64,000 nt of DNA, from contig CM042042.1 in assembly GCA_023525975.1 (NCBI GenBank), forward strand, positions 8,749,501 through 8,813,500, in the 5' to 3' direction. The notes beneath the pieces are model-generated. The model was not told the origin of the DNA and did not search any database. It saw only the letters and a list, made by a program, of their open reading frames with translations. Position numbers and translations under genes: made by a program. Source of the DNA: Smallanthus sonchifolius (taxonomy: Eukaryota > Streptophyta > Magnoliopsida > Asterales > Asteraceae). Shown in pieces: positions 43,800 through 55,880 of this stretch. Numbering within the stretch: the stretch's first letter is position 1; each line of letters starts with the position of its first letter.

Positions 43800-44592
43800 T
43801 CTATATAATTGAGTTGAAATAATAAAGGACAAGTTACAGCACATTGCAAAAACCGTCCTTTTTCCGTACTTTCTTTTCCTTCACCGTGATCTACACTTTC
43901 AGTTACCATCGTCTTACTTTCAAACTTCATCAACTCTAACCGTCACCGTCTTCTTTTCCGTCACCGTTATCTACACATCCCAGTGAAACGATGCACCAGT
44001 TCACAACCTTTCTCCGGCGCGTCTTGCCAGTGAAGTGACACAACCGTTAACAACCACTCTCCCGCGTCTATAAATACCTTTGATTACCATTATAAATAGC
44101 AACCGGAAATCAAAACCGCAGAATAGCAAACAAGTGGAAAACGAAATTTGTGATCGCATGCTTCGCTTAATAGCAAACAAGGAATTTTGTATGATGCAGT
44201 TAGAGACTTCGGACAACTGCCACCATAACTCCCCGTCGTTCAAATACTATAAAGAAGAAAATTAAGTATTGAACATACCCTTGCGAAGTGAATTCTTTTA
44301 TTTACAATCATAACTTTTTTTACATATCCTTCTCCGCTAATCCACTCCATATACGAATGGGTTTTTTGGTTGCGTTCCCTTCAATATTGCAAGAGAAATG
44401 AAGATGATTTGAGTTGTTTGTGGTATTTGATTTTAATCACAATCTAAAAGTTTTAAAAATAAATGCATTATTGTTTAAAATTAATAAAAATCCGTCCTGT
44501 AATTGTTTGTTTTTAAATTTCTAAGCACGTATGAGTTGGTTGTTTGCTATAAAGTTAATTCCGGCCGCAACGCGCTAGGGCAAAAATACTAG
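43800..44592 (+). mobile_element. Possible Helitron ending at CTAG 44592
   Basis: The 3' side shows GGCCGCAACGCGC, then GGGCAAAAATA and CTAG followed by T, the GC-rich end plus CTRR-T arrangement of plant Helitrons. A TCTATATAATTGAG start near 43800 would give about 790 bp. The interior has a 61-codon open frame without a known domain. The hairpin is imperfect and the 5' end is a guess. Confidence 0.35.
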
Positions 44593-45589
44593 TTGTTTTT
44601 TATTATTTGGTGTATAGTTAATAGTTTCTTGCTAGTTTGGTTTTATATAAAGCTGTTCTTCTAAAAAAAAGATCTTGATATTAGCATTCTACTATGCAAG
44701 TGACACCATATGGTCCAAAAGACCAATACTTTCACTTTGTCGAGTTTAGGCTATGAAAGTCTGAAGAGAAAGAGAATGAGTATGTTTATAAATATAATTG
44801 ATAGTATAGTTATTGATCAGGTAAACATGATATTTATGTATGTTTTTCAAAGGAAAGAAGTTCTTGCATGGGCCAATAAGATTTCCTCTGATATCTCATC
44901 ATTCAAACTTACACAAGAAAAAAAAAAGCAGATTAGTAAGTTAATGTCCTAATAGTATTTGGAGAGGATTAGAAGGGTTCACGAGGGCCGATTATGGTTC
45001 GAGGAGCCTAAATATTGTATTTTTTGTGCGCGTGGGTTGAAGAACCCCTGATCTCCGAAGATTTAATATGGCAATTTGTTACACCGACCAGGAAGGACGA
45101 TTTGGTTAACATGCAGGTCAGTATGCTTCAGTCGGGTCTCAGGGAGCAACGAAGGGGCGCGGGTAAGGCAGGTTTGACACAGTTTAGTTGTTATTTTTCA
45201 TTTAGTTAATTTATCTTTCAATTCCTTAAATCAAAATCATTATTTACAAATCAAGTACATTAGTTTTAGAAAATTTAATAAATTTTTATTCATTACAGCT
45301 TATGCTGTTAACCCACGTTTGAACCTTCTCCATAACTCTATTGTTCTTATTCCGTGTCTTCTTTGTTGTTGCTTATCACACTCTCATCTCTTTCCTGAAT
45401 CCGTCTACAAGTTTATTTGAATCAACCATGTTCCTCTCTCTAGCAATCTCCTCGCAGTCCTCTTGACTCAACATTGCTTTCAACAATGACCTCTCTATCC
45501 CTCTTGGATCTGCCATACACACACGAACACGTCTGGCCAAACTATTGATCTATGAAGGCCGTATTTCTCGCAACAACAAGTTATCCCTC
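44593..45589. other. Stretch between Helitron-like end and the copia element
   Basis: Contains two small plus-strand open frames, 44710-44952 and 45015-45209 (the latter includes EEPLISEDLIWQFVTPTRKD). I recognise neither. They could be transposon-derived. From about 45300 the sequence probably belongs to the 5' gag part of the next element but is too degenerate to read. Confidence 0.4.
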
Positions 45590-48500
45590 TCATCTAGGCC
45601 ATGACCACCAACCGACTTGCTGATCCGCCCATCCAGAGTGTTTGTCAAATCTTCAAACGGACCGGACACGAAGCCCCCAACTGCCACTACCGTTAACACT
45701 GGTCCTTCTTCTGGTCCACGGAACAGCTTTTCCACCAACAATCGCTATATGGGTGTCACAAGTGCTAATTCTTCCCATTCCCACACCCCTAATTTTACTC
45801 ATCATGGGTTCTCTGGTTAGATGGGTTTTTGTGAGGATTTTTCCCCTCTTCAACATCCTGACGCCATGGTGTTCCCCTCGCAACAATCAATTGGATCCCC
45901 TGGACAAAGCCTCGACTCTTTCTCGCTCCAAGATTCCATGCGTAACACCATCAACACCGATGGTTTTGATCGCCACCACCAGTTGTCCCATCGATCTGCA
46001 CAACCCCACTGAGAATCGGCGACCCTTATTTCCCTCCCCACATGCGCCTGATTTACAAGCAAATTTTGTTACTGGGCCATCCCTAAGCCCAACCATGGAT
46101 TTCTCTTATTTCACTACTAGGCTACCAACTTCCTCTTCATCTGGCCTAGTCGGACGCAACTCACACAATCCGATTCCATGTGGCTGTGCTGATTTAGAAC
46201 CATTTGGACCTAATAACATTAATTTATGGCATTAGAACTTGTTAAAACCAACTCACTTTGGCCGTGCAGCTAATGGTTCGGCTTTTCGGACATATGTACC
46301 CAGGTTGACTAGCCACTACGCATATGGCCACCGATGTTTCCATGGTCAATGCAATACTTACCTTGGTTCCGAGAGAGTGATCATGAGAAATGGTATGGCT
46401 TTAAACATTACTCACATTGTTTCTCGTACTTCCTTAAATAATTATTGTAATGCATGCAATGTTTCTAAATCAAGTCGTTTACCGTTTTTTCCTTCATTAA
46501 CTCGTAGCACTAAACCTCTACATATAGTTCATTGTTACATTTAGCGACCCTCTCCCGTCGTTTCACGATCAATCTATCGATACTATATTACCTTTATTGA
46601 CAACTTCAGTTGCTTTACTTGGTTGTATCCATTAACTTATCGCTCTCAATCCATAGATGCATTGGCGGACCCAGGAATTTTTTTCATCGGGGTCGGAGAA
46701 TTTTTGGGGTCAATTGTCAATAACTAAATATTAGTGTTTTTTTTTTCTCGAGTTGAATCGGGTCGGGTCACACAATAATACGATAAAAAACAAACAAAAC
46801 TATAGATGAAAAATAATAATACGATGTTTGTTATTAGAAATGCATAATCAAAAAATAATATATCCCTATAATTGTTTTCTACGGGTTTTCATTTTTTGAA
46901 ATCAAACCATTATATCATCTCTAGAAACTTTTCTAAGCAATATATGAGTTTAAATGAGTATTGAGTTTATTTATGGGTTTATGTGTATTGTGTTATTTGG
47001 GTATATTTTGTTTAAAAGTTATTGGGTTAAAGTTAAAGTATAAAATGTTTGATTTAAAAGGTTAATAATTAATGGGTTAATTGTTATAGGATTAAATGTT
47101 TGATTTAGTTGTTTTTTTTAATCTATAATCTAAAAAAATATTTCTTTGGGGTCGATTTCAAAATTTTATGGGGTCGGCGTCAAAATTTTATGGAGGTCAC
47201 TCAGAAATATACCATATATATAACAAGAAAAACTTTTTTAACGGTGTCAGCCGACCCGCCCGGACCTTAATAGGTCCGCCAATGCATAGATGTGTTTAGG
47301 CAATTTAAAAACCTAGTTGAAAACTTATTTACCTCCACCATATAACATCTTCAATGGGATGGAGCTCCTGAGTCACCCAACGGGCGATGGGTCAGTTCCT
47401 ATCTCAATGTGGGATCGCTTATCGTATATCATGCCCTTATACACCTCAACAAAACAGGGTGGCTGAAAGGAAAAATCGACTTCTCTCTGAAACTGCTTGC
47501 TCACTGCTCTCTCATGATAACCTCTCTAAAGTCTATCAGTATGATGCCTATGCTTCTGCTTCCTTTCTCATTAATCGACTTCCCTCTAAAGTTCTTAATA
47601 ATCTCTCCCCATATGAACATTTATTTAACCAACAACCTGACTATACTTATTTTCGCACTTTTGGTTGCCTTTATTATCCATTTCTTGGCGATATTCTCCC
47701 GAATAAACTTTCTCCTAAGTCTGTGCCATGTCTTTTCCTAGGCTATACCCCCAATCACCATGGGTATCTTTGTCATGATCCCCGCATCGGTCGCACCTAC
47801 CCATCTCGTCATGTTACTTTTCATGATGATGTTTTTTCTCTCCCTTTACTTGCCACTACATCTACATCCTCCACCACCATTATCCCTCATATATCTATAA
47901 TTCCTTCACATGTTCTTATCCCTCCTTCATCCACCCCTCCTACACATTCTCCTGCACCTCGGACCTCCCCCCAACAACCGCCCCCACCCCCTCCTCATCT
48001 AATGGTTACGCATACTCGTAACAATACCAGACGACCCAAACTTTTTCCCGATCATGTTCTCCTTCACGTTTATTCCCCTCCTCTCACTATGCCAACCACT
48101 TACACTACTGCTTCCATGTCCTCTGAAATTGATGCTCTCCATCTCAACAATAACTGGATTCTAGCTCCTGCTCCTCCTCATAGTAACAGTGTTGGTTGCA
48201 AATGGGTCTATCGTATTAAACGCAATTTCGATGGCACTGTTAACCGTTACAAAGCTCGTTTTGTTGCTAAAGGTTTACATCAGAATTAAGGTGTGGATTA
48301 TACTGAAACTTTTAGCCGAATTATTAAACCAACAACAATCTGCATCGTTCTATCAGTTGCTTTCTCTCGGGGTTGGAATATTTTCCAGGTTGATGTCAAC
48401 AACGCCTTTCTCAATGGTGATCTCTCATAAACAGTTTATATTGCTTAAACTCCTGGATTTGTCGACCAACATTATCTTGATCATGTCTGTCTACCGAAAA

Positions 48501-49568
48501 AGGCCATTTATGGTCTTAAACAGGCACCGCGAGCGTGGTTCTCTAAACTCTCGTCTTCCTTACAGACCTTTGGTTTCAAACAATGTCTTTCTGACTCATC
48601 ATTGTTCATTTATTACATCAACTCGGTTGTTTGCTATGTTCTTGTCTATGTGGATGATATTATAATTATCGGGATATCATACATCGCTGACCTTATTAGC
48701 CGCCTTCACTCTAAATTTGCATTAAAGGACTTGGGGATTTTGAATTTTATTTTTGGGGATTCAAGCTACTCATTTGTGTCAACAACGGTATCTACTTAAT
48801 CTTCTACAGCGCACAGGTCTTAGTCAGTGCAAACCTTTATCTACCCCGGTATGTACTGATCGTCAGCTCTCACGTCACACCGACATTCCTCTAGAAGATC
48901 CTTAGTTGTACCGGAATACTGTCGGTACTCTTAAATATCTTGTTATGACTCACCCTAAAATTGCTTACGCTATAAGCAAAGTCTCTCAATTTCTTCAAAC
49001 ACCGACTGATCGTCACTGGATTGCTGTCAAATGCATTCAACGCTACCTCAAGGGAACTACTACACATGGATTAACTATTCATCGTTCCTCATATTTCTCC
49101 TTTCATGCCTATGTCGATGCTGACTGGGCTGACGATAGACGTTCCACCACTTGTTATTGTGTGTTTCTTCGTCCTAATCTCATCATTTGGAGTTCTAAAA
49201 CGCAAACTACGGTCGCCAGATCTAGCACAAACGCAGAATATCGTGCCCTTGCCCATACCATAGCGGAGATTCGTTGGCTAATTTCCTTAATATCCAAGCT
49301 TGGTATCTCATCAAAGTCCTCTCCCACGCGTTGGTGTGACAACCTTGGGGCCACATACCTGTCAGTCAATCCTGTTTTTCATCAACGCACAAAACATATT
49401 GAAGTGGATTTGCATTTTGTTCATGATATGGTGCTATCTAAGACGCTTCATGTTCGTTATGTCCCTACCATAACTCAACTTGCTTATCTCTTGATCAAAG
49501 GTTTGTCTGCAGGTCGTTTTTTCCATTCTTCGATTCAAGCTAAACGTCACGACGGACGTTTATCTTGA
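45590..49568 (+). pseudogene. Ty1/Copia gag-pol, multiply broken
   Basis: The gag knuckle near 45640-45695 reads CQIFKRTGHEAPNC, with Phe in place of the second Cys. Integrase runs FIDNFSCFTWLYP to the hAT insertion at 46660 and resumes after 47292; 47387-48289 is open with CPYTPQQNRVAERKN (family QQNG), NRLPSK and the start of reverse transcriptase. Stops follow KGLHQN and LS near 48430. YVDD is at about 48650. RNase H is open at 48906-49568 with DADWADDRRSTT, AEYRA and the conserved end HIEVDLHFVHD. Clearly dead, but recent enough that most motifs are readable. Confidence 0.85.
46660..47284. mobile_element. hAT-type MITE (625 bp) in the Ty1 integrase
   Basis: Ends CATTGGCGGACC/GGTCCGCCAATG are flanked by CATAGATG on both sides (46652-46659, 47285-47292). 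It is the same insertion event as at 36613-37234, with a few private differences. Confidence 0.92.
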
Positions 49569-49738
49569 CGGGGGCATGTTGCAGATATCTTCACTTGAAG
49601 GTTCCATTCCATTAATTACAAAGGCTCTTCATCTCCATAACTCCCCCTCTAATAACATCTCTAGTTATGGAGTTTTATTTCTCAATTAATAATAGAACTT
49701 TTGCTAGTCACTCTATGTAAGTATATATATTGTAGAGT

Positions 49739-50984
49739 AAATTTCGTTTTGCGTCCCTGTGGTTTGGTCAAAAAATCGCTTTGAGTTCAAAGGTTTCGAT
49801 TGGACTTTTTGAGTCTTTGTGGTTTCATTTTTGTTTCAATTAAAGCCAGACCTCTAACACCGTTAGAATAGTTCTGTTAACTTTATATGAAAATACTAAA
49901 ATACCCTTGTTAATAAATAAAAACAAAAAAATATATATATAAACCATCAACTAAATACCCTGGTCAAAACCCATTTTCACTTCCACACACTCTCTCTGTT
50001 CTCTTAATTCTAGTTATAAATTCTCAAATCCACATTTGAATCTACATATGGGTTAAATGCAAAATTCAAATCCTTCACATCTGGGTCAAACATAAATTCT
50101 AATGATCTAACATGCTTCCTTTAATGCTTACAGAGTCGGTATCCTTGACTGATTGTTGATGACTTTCTGCCACTGCCATTGAAAGGGGAAAATGGCAAGG
50201 ATGGATGGTAATTATATATTACATGTCAAAACGGGTCAGGTAGACCTGCAAGCACTTTTTGTATTTTCCTTTCCTGATCTTTATAATACTTTCACATATA
50301 ATTACAAAACTATATTGGTTTTATAATAATCAAATTCTTGAAATAGGATAAAATCAAGAGGTTTTATGCACTCTACTAATGGGTCAAAACGAGTCACTTT
50401 AGTTAGAAGTCAAAACTGCAGGCAACCCACAAAACTTTTTGTTCTCTATTTTATCTTCTTATAAAAAATACATTAAATAAGGTAATAACATTAACAATAA
50501 TGTTACAAGAACCGTATTAAACTTTGAATAAAACGATGCCTTGGATGCATTAAATTATACTTTTGGCAACTGTTTTCTTTATTTAATACCTTTGACTGGC
50601 CTAAGATAAAACACTCCCCAAATCATATCATTTATAATCGGCCCAAAATAGAGAAGTCTTTCTACAAAAATCTTGCCATTGCATTTTGCAAATAGGCTGG
50701 TTTTGCAACAAGACCTTTCAACCATTAAGCGATTGTGGGTCTCGTTTGTTTGATAATGGGAACACATAATGAAAAATAAATTTCCTATAAAACCAAGGTA
50801 TTATGGAATATAATACGGTTGACTTTCAAGAGTCAAACATGTATCTTTTGGATCATAACGAGCTATGTATAACATAAATCCACAATCTAAAGTATCATAT
50901 TTCCTTGTAAAAATAACTAAATCAAGATCAACACATCTCTTTTAGAGTACGTGAGAACACATTATTTTGACTTTGCAGTCAAAC
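49739..50984. other. Intergenic stretch beginning with a generic repeat
   Basis: The first 190 bp (GTAAATTTCGTTTTGCGTCC, then CTGTGGTTTGGTC) is a widespread plant repeat type whose start resembles the terminal repeat at 53699. The rest is AT-rich and looks intron-like. No complete gene is visible. It may be an eroded gene connected with the exon remnant at 50985. Confidence 0.45.
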
Positions 50985-51072
50985 CCAATTCAAGAAACCC
51001 AAGAAGGGCGATGCTCTACTGTTTGTCAATCTTCATCCTGATGCTCCAATTGATCCTACTTTGAAGTTTTAG
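50985..51072 (+). pseudogene. Exon remnant resembling prolyl 4-hydroxylase
   Basis: A short in-frame stretch reads KPKKGDALLFVNLHPDAPID, then PTLKF and a stop. Plant prolyl 4-hydroxylases carry a closely similar segment (KxGDALLFFSLHPNA-type) near the C-terminus, next to their iron-binding His. The stop truncates it before the usual HxGCPVIEGEKW segment. No neighbouring exon could be assigned. It could be a decayed gene or a fragment carried by a transposon. Confidence 0.5.
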
Positions 51073-52008
51073 TATCGGTCAAAATGGGCCAAGTAGGGTT
51101 GAGTTGAGCGACACATGCATACCTTTTGCCCATTTTTACATAAATAACTAATGCGCCAATAATGATTACAAAACGAACATCACTAAAGTAATAGTCAAAA
51201 TCTTTTTTTAAAGTCGAGTTGGTTATATGCAGTTAATAACAATATGACTTTGGGTGACTTCTAAGTTCCAACCTCTTTGAACCGTTCCCTTTTTAGATAA
51301 TATTTATTTGACATGTTTAGATAAAATACACCCAAAGTTGCAAGCGCCATGCATGCCGTAAAGTTAGTTTAAAGGATGATACTTTATTGACCGCTACTAA
51401 CTTGGGTTGATGGATTCCTTCCTTCAACAATTTTGCATAGATTGTGGCCAACTTTCACTAACCAAAAGTATTGTATTTTTGTGAAGAATAGCTGTAGAAA
51501 ACATTTTATGACACTTGATTCTTGTATATTATTTATGTTTGAAGAGATTTAATTATAATGTATAAATGTTCATAATTTTTTGGCTTATAGGCATATACAA
51601 TAGATTTAGGAGTAACACTTGGTAACATGTTAAAATAGTTTGGGTGACAAGGAGAAAAAGTCAAAATTGCCAACATGTTGAAATAGTTTGGGTCGGTCAG
51701 AGCATACATTTTTTTTTTGGTTTTCTTTTTGAAATTTATAAACAAATAATGTTTTTGTTTAGAATACAACAATAACAACAATCATATCCAACAAAAATCA
51801 CACCCATACCAAAGCTATTGGTAAGATCTTTTTTGTTTAGAATACAAAGAAAAAATATTTATGTTATTATGACATTAAAATACCCAGCCCACCGAGGACA
51901 CTCATAAGCTTGGATAACTGTCATCTATAAAATACCAACAATTAGCGAGTCAGAAATCAGAAAGTGTCATAAGTTAAAGAGAATCTAATAGCCACCCTTT
52001 ATAATATA
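51073..52008. other. Intergenic stretch without a recognisable gene
   Basis: AT-rich, with low-complexity T/A runs. A phrase near 51984 (AGCCACCCTTTATAATAT) resembles the conserved kinase 5' flank at 52365 and may be an older duplicate. No coding sequence supported. Confidence 0.45.
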
Positions 52009-52332
52009 CTAGGTTAAAATCTCGTATATTACACGGGTTGAATAAATATAATATTATATATTAAGTAATAAAAAAATATTTTTTAAAAACTCGTGTTTTA
52101 CACAGGTTAAACAAACCCGTGAAATACAATATAATCTGTTAACACATACACTCGTCAAAATATGTTAGTAGATTTATTTATTAATATAATATATAGATTA
52201 GTATTTCTTTAAAAATATATTATTATTAAAAGATAGAAGTGTATTTAATAAGAGAGAGACAGGAAAAAATGATAAGAATAAATGTAGATGTGACATGTGG
52301 CATGAAAAAGTTTTATTTATTATATAGTATAA
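52009..52332 (-). mobile_element. Short Helitron-like element upstream of kinase copy 3
   Basis: On the minus strand it starts near ATACTATATAATAAATAAAA and ends ACCCGTGTAATATACGAG, then ATTTTAAC and CTAG followed by T. These match the usual ends of small plant Helitrons. There is no coding capacity. Homology with the 5' flank of the other kinase genes begins right at its edge, so it may define the break in the upstream duplication. Confidence 0.45.
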
Positions 52333-52582
52333 ATTTAACTTGCAAGTATAACTATAGAGATATAATAACCACCCTTTATATAATATTATAATTTTATAGT
52401 GCCTTCTAATGTCGTATTTAATATTGTAATATACTACTAATTTCTCGCCTCTCTAATCATGTTAAAAGGCGTTGCTTTACATTCAACTAATCACACCAAA
52501 TTAATCTTAGCATCTTTCATCTCCTGTCAAGCTGTGCACTTTCAATTGCTTGAATATTATACTTATTATTTGATCATCAAAT

Positions 52583-53642
52583 ATGGAGAGATATCTGCAG
52601 ACATTCCTACAGCCGTTTCAGGATCTTAAAATCCAACTCGGAGAGATAACATCTGCCACCAACAACTTTGACAATAACAACTGTATTGGAGGTGGTGGTT
52701 TCGGGAAAGTTTATAAAGGAAAAGTGTCTCACTCTAAGGGCCGAAGCATGGCTGCTATTAAGCGTCTGGATCCGAAGCATGGACAAGGAATACCTGAATT
52801 CTTGAAAGAGATCACGACGCTTTCCCGTTACAGGCTTGAAAATCTTATCTCTCTTCTGGGATATTGTTACCAAGGGAAGGAGATGATCCTGGTGTCGAAC
52901 ATGCATTTCATGGAAGCCTTGACCGCCATTTAAATTCCATTCAACTCAGGTGGTCACAACGTCTCAAGATATGCCTTGATGCTGCGAAGGGACTAAGCCA
53001 CCTTCATGATCCAAGGGAGACACACCAAAGACTTATCCATTGTGATATAAAAAGCTCCAACATCCTACTCGATGACCAATGGAATGCTAAGGTTTCTGAC
53101 TTGGGGCTATCAATAATGGCCCAGCTAATGAGCAGCAATCGGTTATTGTCACACCGGCAGCAGGAACTAGGGGGTACATTGATCCACTGTATTGGATGAC
53201 GCACACCCTAACCAAAGAGTCAGACGTATAATCTTTCGGTGTGGTCTTATCTGAAGTTTTATATGGAAGATTATGCTATACACATAGCAATGGTCATGTT
53301 CAGCAGTTAGTGCCTAAGTGGATTGAAAGCTACAAACATAACAAGTTAAATGATATCATCTTTAAAAATCAAACCACTCAAGCATTGGATGAGAGTGCTT
53401 TAGAAATATTTTCAGCCATTGCGTATCAGTGTTTGAATGAATATCGTGAAGATCGGCCAGATATGGCTAAGGTTGTGAAAGAACTTGAGATTGCACTTGA
53501 CAGTCAAAAGGTCAGTGAAGGGAAACCGCTAATTGACTACGAAGAGATGGCTAAGACTGCAGAACCTCTTCTGAACTACAGATCCAAAGTTGAATTGAAG
53601 AACCTTGTGTCCAAAGGGGTTCTCCTTAACGGCGGCAAAACG
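52583..53642 (+). pseudogene. Kinase exon of a third kinase-PP2 copy, frameshifted and with a nonsense codon
   Basis: Aligned with copy 1 it has the same start (MERYLQTFLQPFQDLKIQ), glycine loop GGGGFGKVYKG, AAIKRLD, HCDIKSSN and SDLGLS. There is a 1-base deletion near 52895 (after EMILV), another near 53118 (after LGLSIM), and TAC to TAA at 53229-53231 (SDVY to SDV-stop). The exon still ends at the conserved position before GTAAATAGTTGC. No PP2 exons are found before the window ends; the intron is interrupted from 53699 by nested transposons. A pseudogene. Confidence 0.9.
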
Positions 53643-53975
53643 GTAAATAGTTGCTATGTTTATAATTCACTGCTTAAGAATAATTTTTACATACAATTTA
53701 GAGTAAAGTGTCATTTTTGTCCCCGTGGTTTGCCAATTTTAGCCACTTTCATCCAAAAACTTTTTTTTTAGATTTTTCGTCCCTAACTTTTCAAAATCTA
53801 GTCATTTTTATCCAACTAACTAACTCCATATACCGTTGGACACCTGGTGATGGTAGCCCCAAGACTTTCCATAGTGTAGGTCTTGGGATCGAATTCTGGC
53901 AACAGCAAAAAAGAAGTCTGTGGCCAGGTCAGTGAGTTTACCCAGTTGGGAGTTCCTCCAGTGATGGGTTGCCCT

Positions 53976-54295
53976 TGTTGGATATAATCTCAATCATCCT
54001 TTATATTCAAGTCAAAGGTCTACTATGTAAATAAGTCATAGTATTAGTTTAGAGTCATTATGTAATAGGTTAAGGGGTCCTTATGTAAAACATGTAAACA
54101 GAATGTGTGTGTACGTATGTTGAATCGGTTCCATGAACCGATGCGTCGTTTCCAGGAAGCCCTATAAGGGCAATGTCGATGTAAAGAACAAGGGTTACCA
54201 AATTGATAATCAAATCTCTGATTCTACTTATTCTATTTGTTAATTTCGATTTCCATCAAGAACACACAACCAATTCTGGGTAATAATTGGTATCA
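53976..54295 (+). repeat. 5' LTR of the Ty1 element
   Basis: 320 bp, TGTTGGATATAATC to TTCTGGGTAATA. It ends in TA rather than CA; both LTRs share this ending and the GCCCT duplication fixes the boundary. Confidence 0.9.
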
Positions 54296-54937
54296 TAGCC
54301 AAGGCTTTGATTCTTGTTCTTGATTTCTCTGTTGTTCGTTCACACCCTCGTCACCTGAAACCCTACACGAAGAACAATCAGAATCGTAGTCCCATTCATT
54401 TCTGATTACGAAATTGAAATTGAAACAACCCTTTGATACACCTGTTCATCGATCTAAAAAAAACCTTGTTCCCGATTTTTTTCTTGAAGCCACCGATCGA
54501 AATTCAAACAGGAGAAATCCCTGTTTGTTTCTCCTTGTAACCATCATTCACACAAAAAAATGGTTTTTTTGGAGCCCTAGATTCGAAGAACATCACCAAA
54601 GGAAGAAATTTGTTTCTTTTGATATCTTGACTTGTCTGCACAAAAAGGAAGAAAGAGGAATCAATAAGGAGGAACAAATTTGAAGTTTGGTTCGAGATTT
54701 GTTTGCACCCAATTCAACCGAGAGGATTAAGAACATCAAGTCTAAATCATGTTTGAAGATTACAAGAATTTACAGGTTTGCAAGTTCTAATTGAAATCTG
54801 TAATTTTTGTTTTTATAGAATTTCTAGAAGCCTTATAAGATTAGACTCCTAGAAAGAACCTAGATTGATTTCTTGTTAAGGATTCAAGGAAAATTACATT
54901 TTATCTAGAAACCCTAGAATCTGCCTTTAAGAAATCA

Positions 54938-55880
54938 TGTCGGAGACACCGCCTACAAACACAGGTGTAATGATACAGTATAAAGGAAGTTGCGACCCTG
55001 TCCCATTTCCATTGCCCAATACTTAAATCTACTAATTATACTGTATGGGTTATACGTATTAAAACCATCCTTGAGGCAAACGGTCTTTGGGAAGTGACTG
55101 AACCAATTGAAATGACACAACCGGATGTCAAGAAGGATAAAACTACAACGGCGTACTTATTTCAATCATTACCGAAAGACCTTGTTTTGCAAGTAGCAAG
55201 GTGTAAAACCGCAAAGGAAATATGGGACACATTGAAGACTAGACACATCGGTGTGGATCGAGTACAAAAAGCATGTTTACAGACACTTAATTCAGAATTT
55301 GAAATGCTGCGAATGAAGGAAGAAGATACGATCGATTCGTTCACCGGAAAGCTAAATGGTATTGTTTCTAGAGCAAACGGCTTAGGTTCAACATTTGATG
55401 AATCAACTCTGGTACGGAAGTTACTAAATTTTGTGTCGGCCAAGTTCATTCAAATAGTTACATCCATAGAACAATGCTCAGATTTAGACACAATGACTCT
55501 CGATGAAGCAATCGAAAGGTTGAAGACTTTCGAAGAAAGGGTCAAACTAAAGAAAGGAGGTCAAGCAGAAAACCAAGACAAATTATTATTCACGCGTCAT
55601 GATAATAATTCTGGTCGTGGTCAATACAAAGGAAGACGAGGACAAAGAAATTTTCATCCACGCGGCCAAGGCCGTGGAAGATTTGCTCCATTAGGAAGAA
55701 ACGAAGGTACCACACAGGAAGTGTCCAAGAACAACAACTTCAACAAAGGAAAGAAGTTCGTGAAAGACTTAAGCAAACTAAAATGCTACAACTGCAGTAA
55801 ATTCGGACATTTTGCAACAAACTGTCCACAGAAGGATCATGCAGAGTACCAGGCCAACCTTGTGCAAGAAGACAAAAGAA
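54938..55880 (+). pseudogene. Ty1/Copia gag with CCHC knuckle, frameshifted
   Basis: The probable start is ATG 54938 (MSETPPTNTGV). A frameshift near 55015 puts the rest in the frame open from 55094. The UBN2-type gag core is recognisable (TAYLFQSLPKDLVLQVA, AKEIWDTLKTRHIG, LNSEFEMLRMKEEDTIDSF). A Gly/Arg-rich basic stretch follows, then the knuckle CYNCSKFGHFATNC at about 55784-55825. A second frameshift near 55880 leads into the protease frame. Confidence 0.85.

Larger units (their letters stand above)
45590..49738 (+). mobile_element. Degenerate Ty1/Copia element with start of its 3' LTR
   Basis: Order gag knuckle, integrase, reverse transcriptase, RNase H, polypurine tract GACGGGGGCA (about 49566) and 3' LTR from about 49576 (TGTTGCAGATATC). 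The LTR is cut near 49738 by other repeat sequence after roughly 160 bp. A hAT MITE splits the integrase. No 5' LTR is recognised. It is the probable template of the fragment at 36526-39370. Confidence 0.8.

Noticed and set aside
45642..46235. 197-codon plus-strand frame near the Ty1 gag as a separate gene
   Set aside because: It overlaps the frame carrying the zinc knuckle and has no domain; most likely an out-of-frame reading of the degenerate element.
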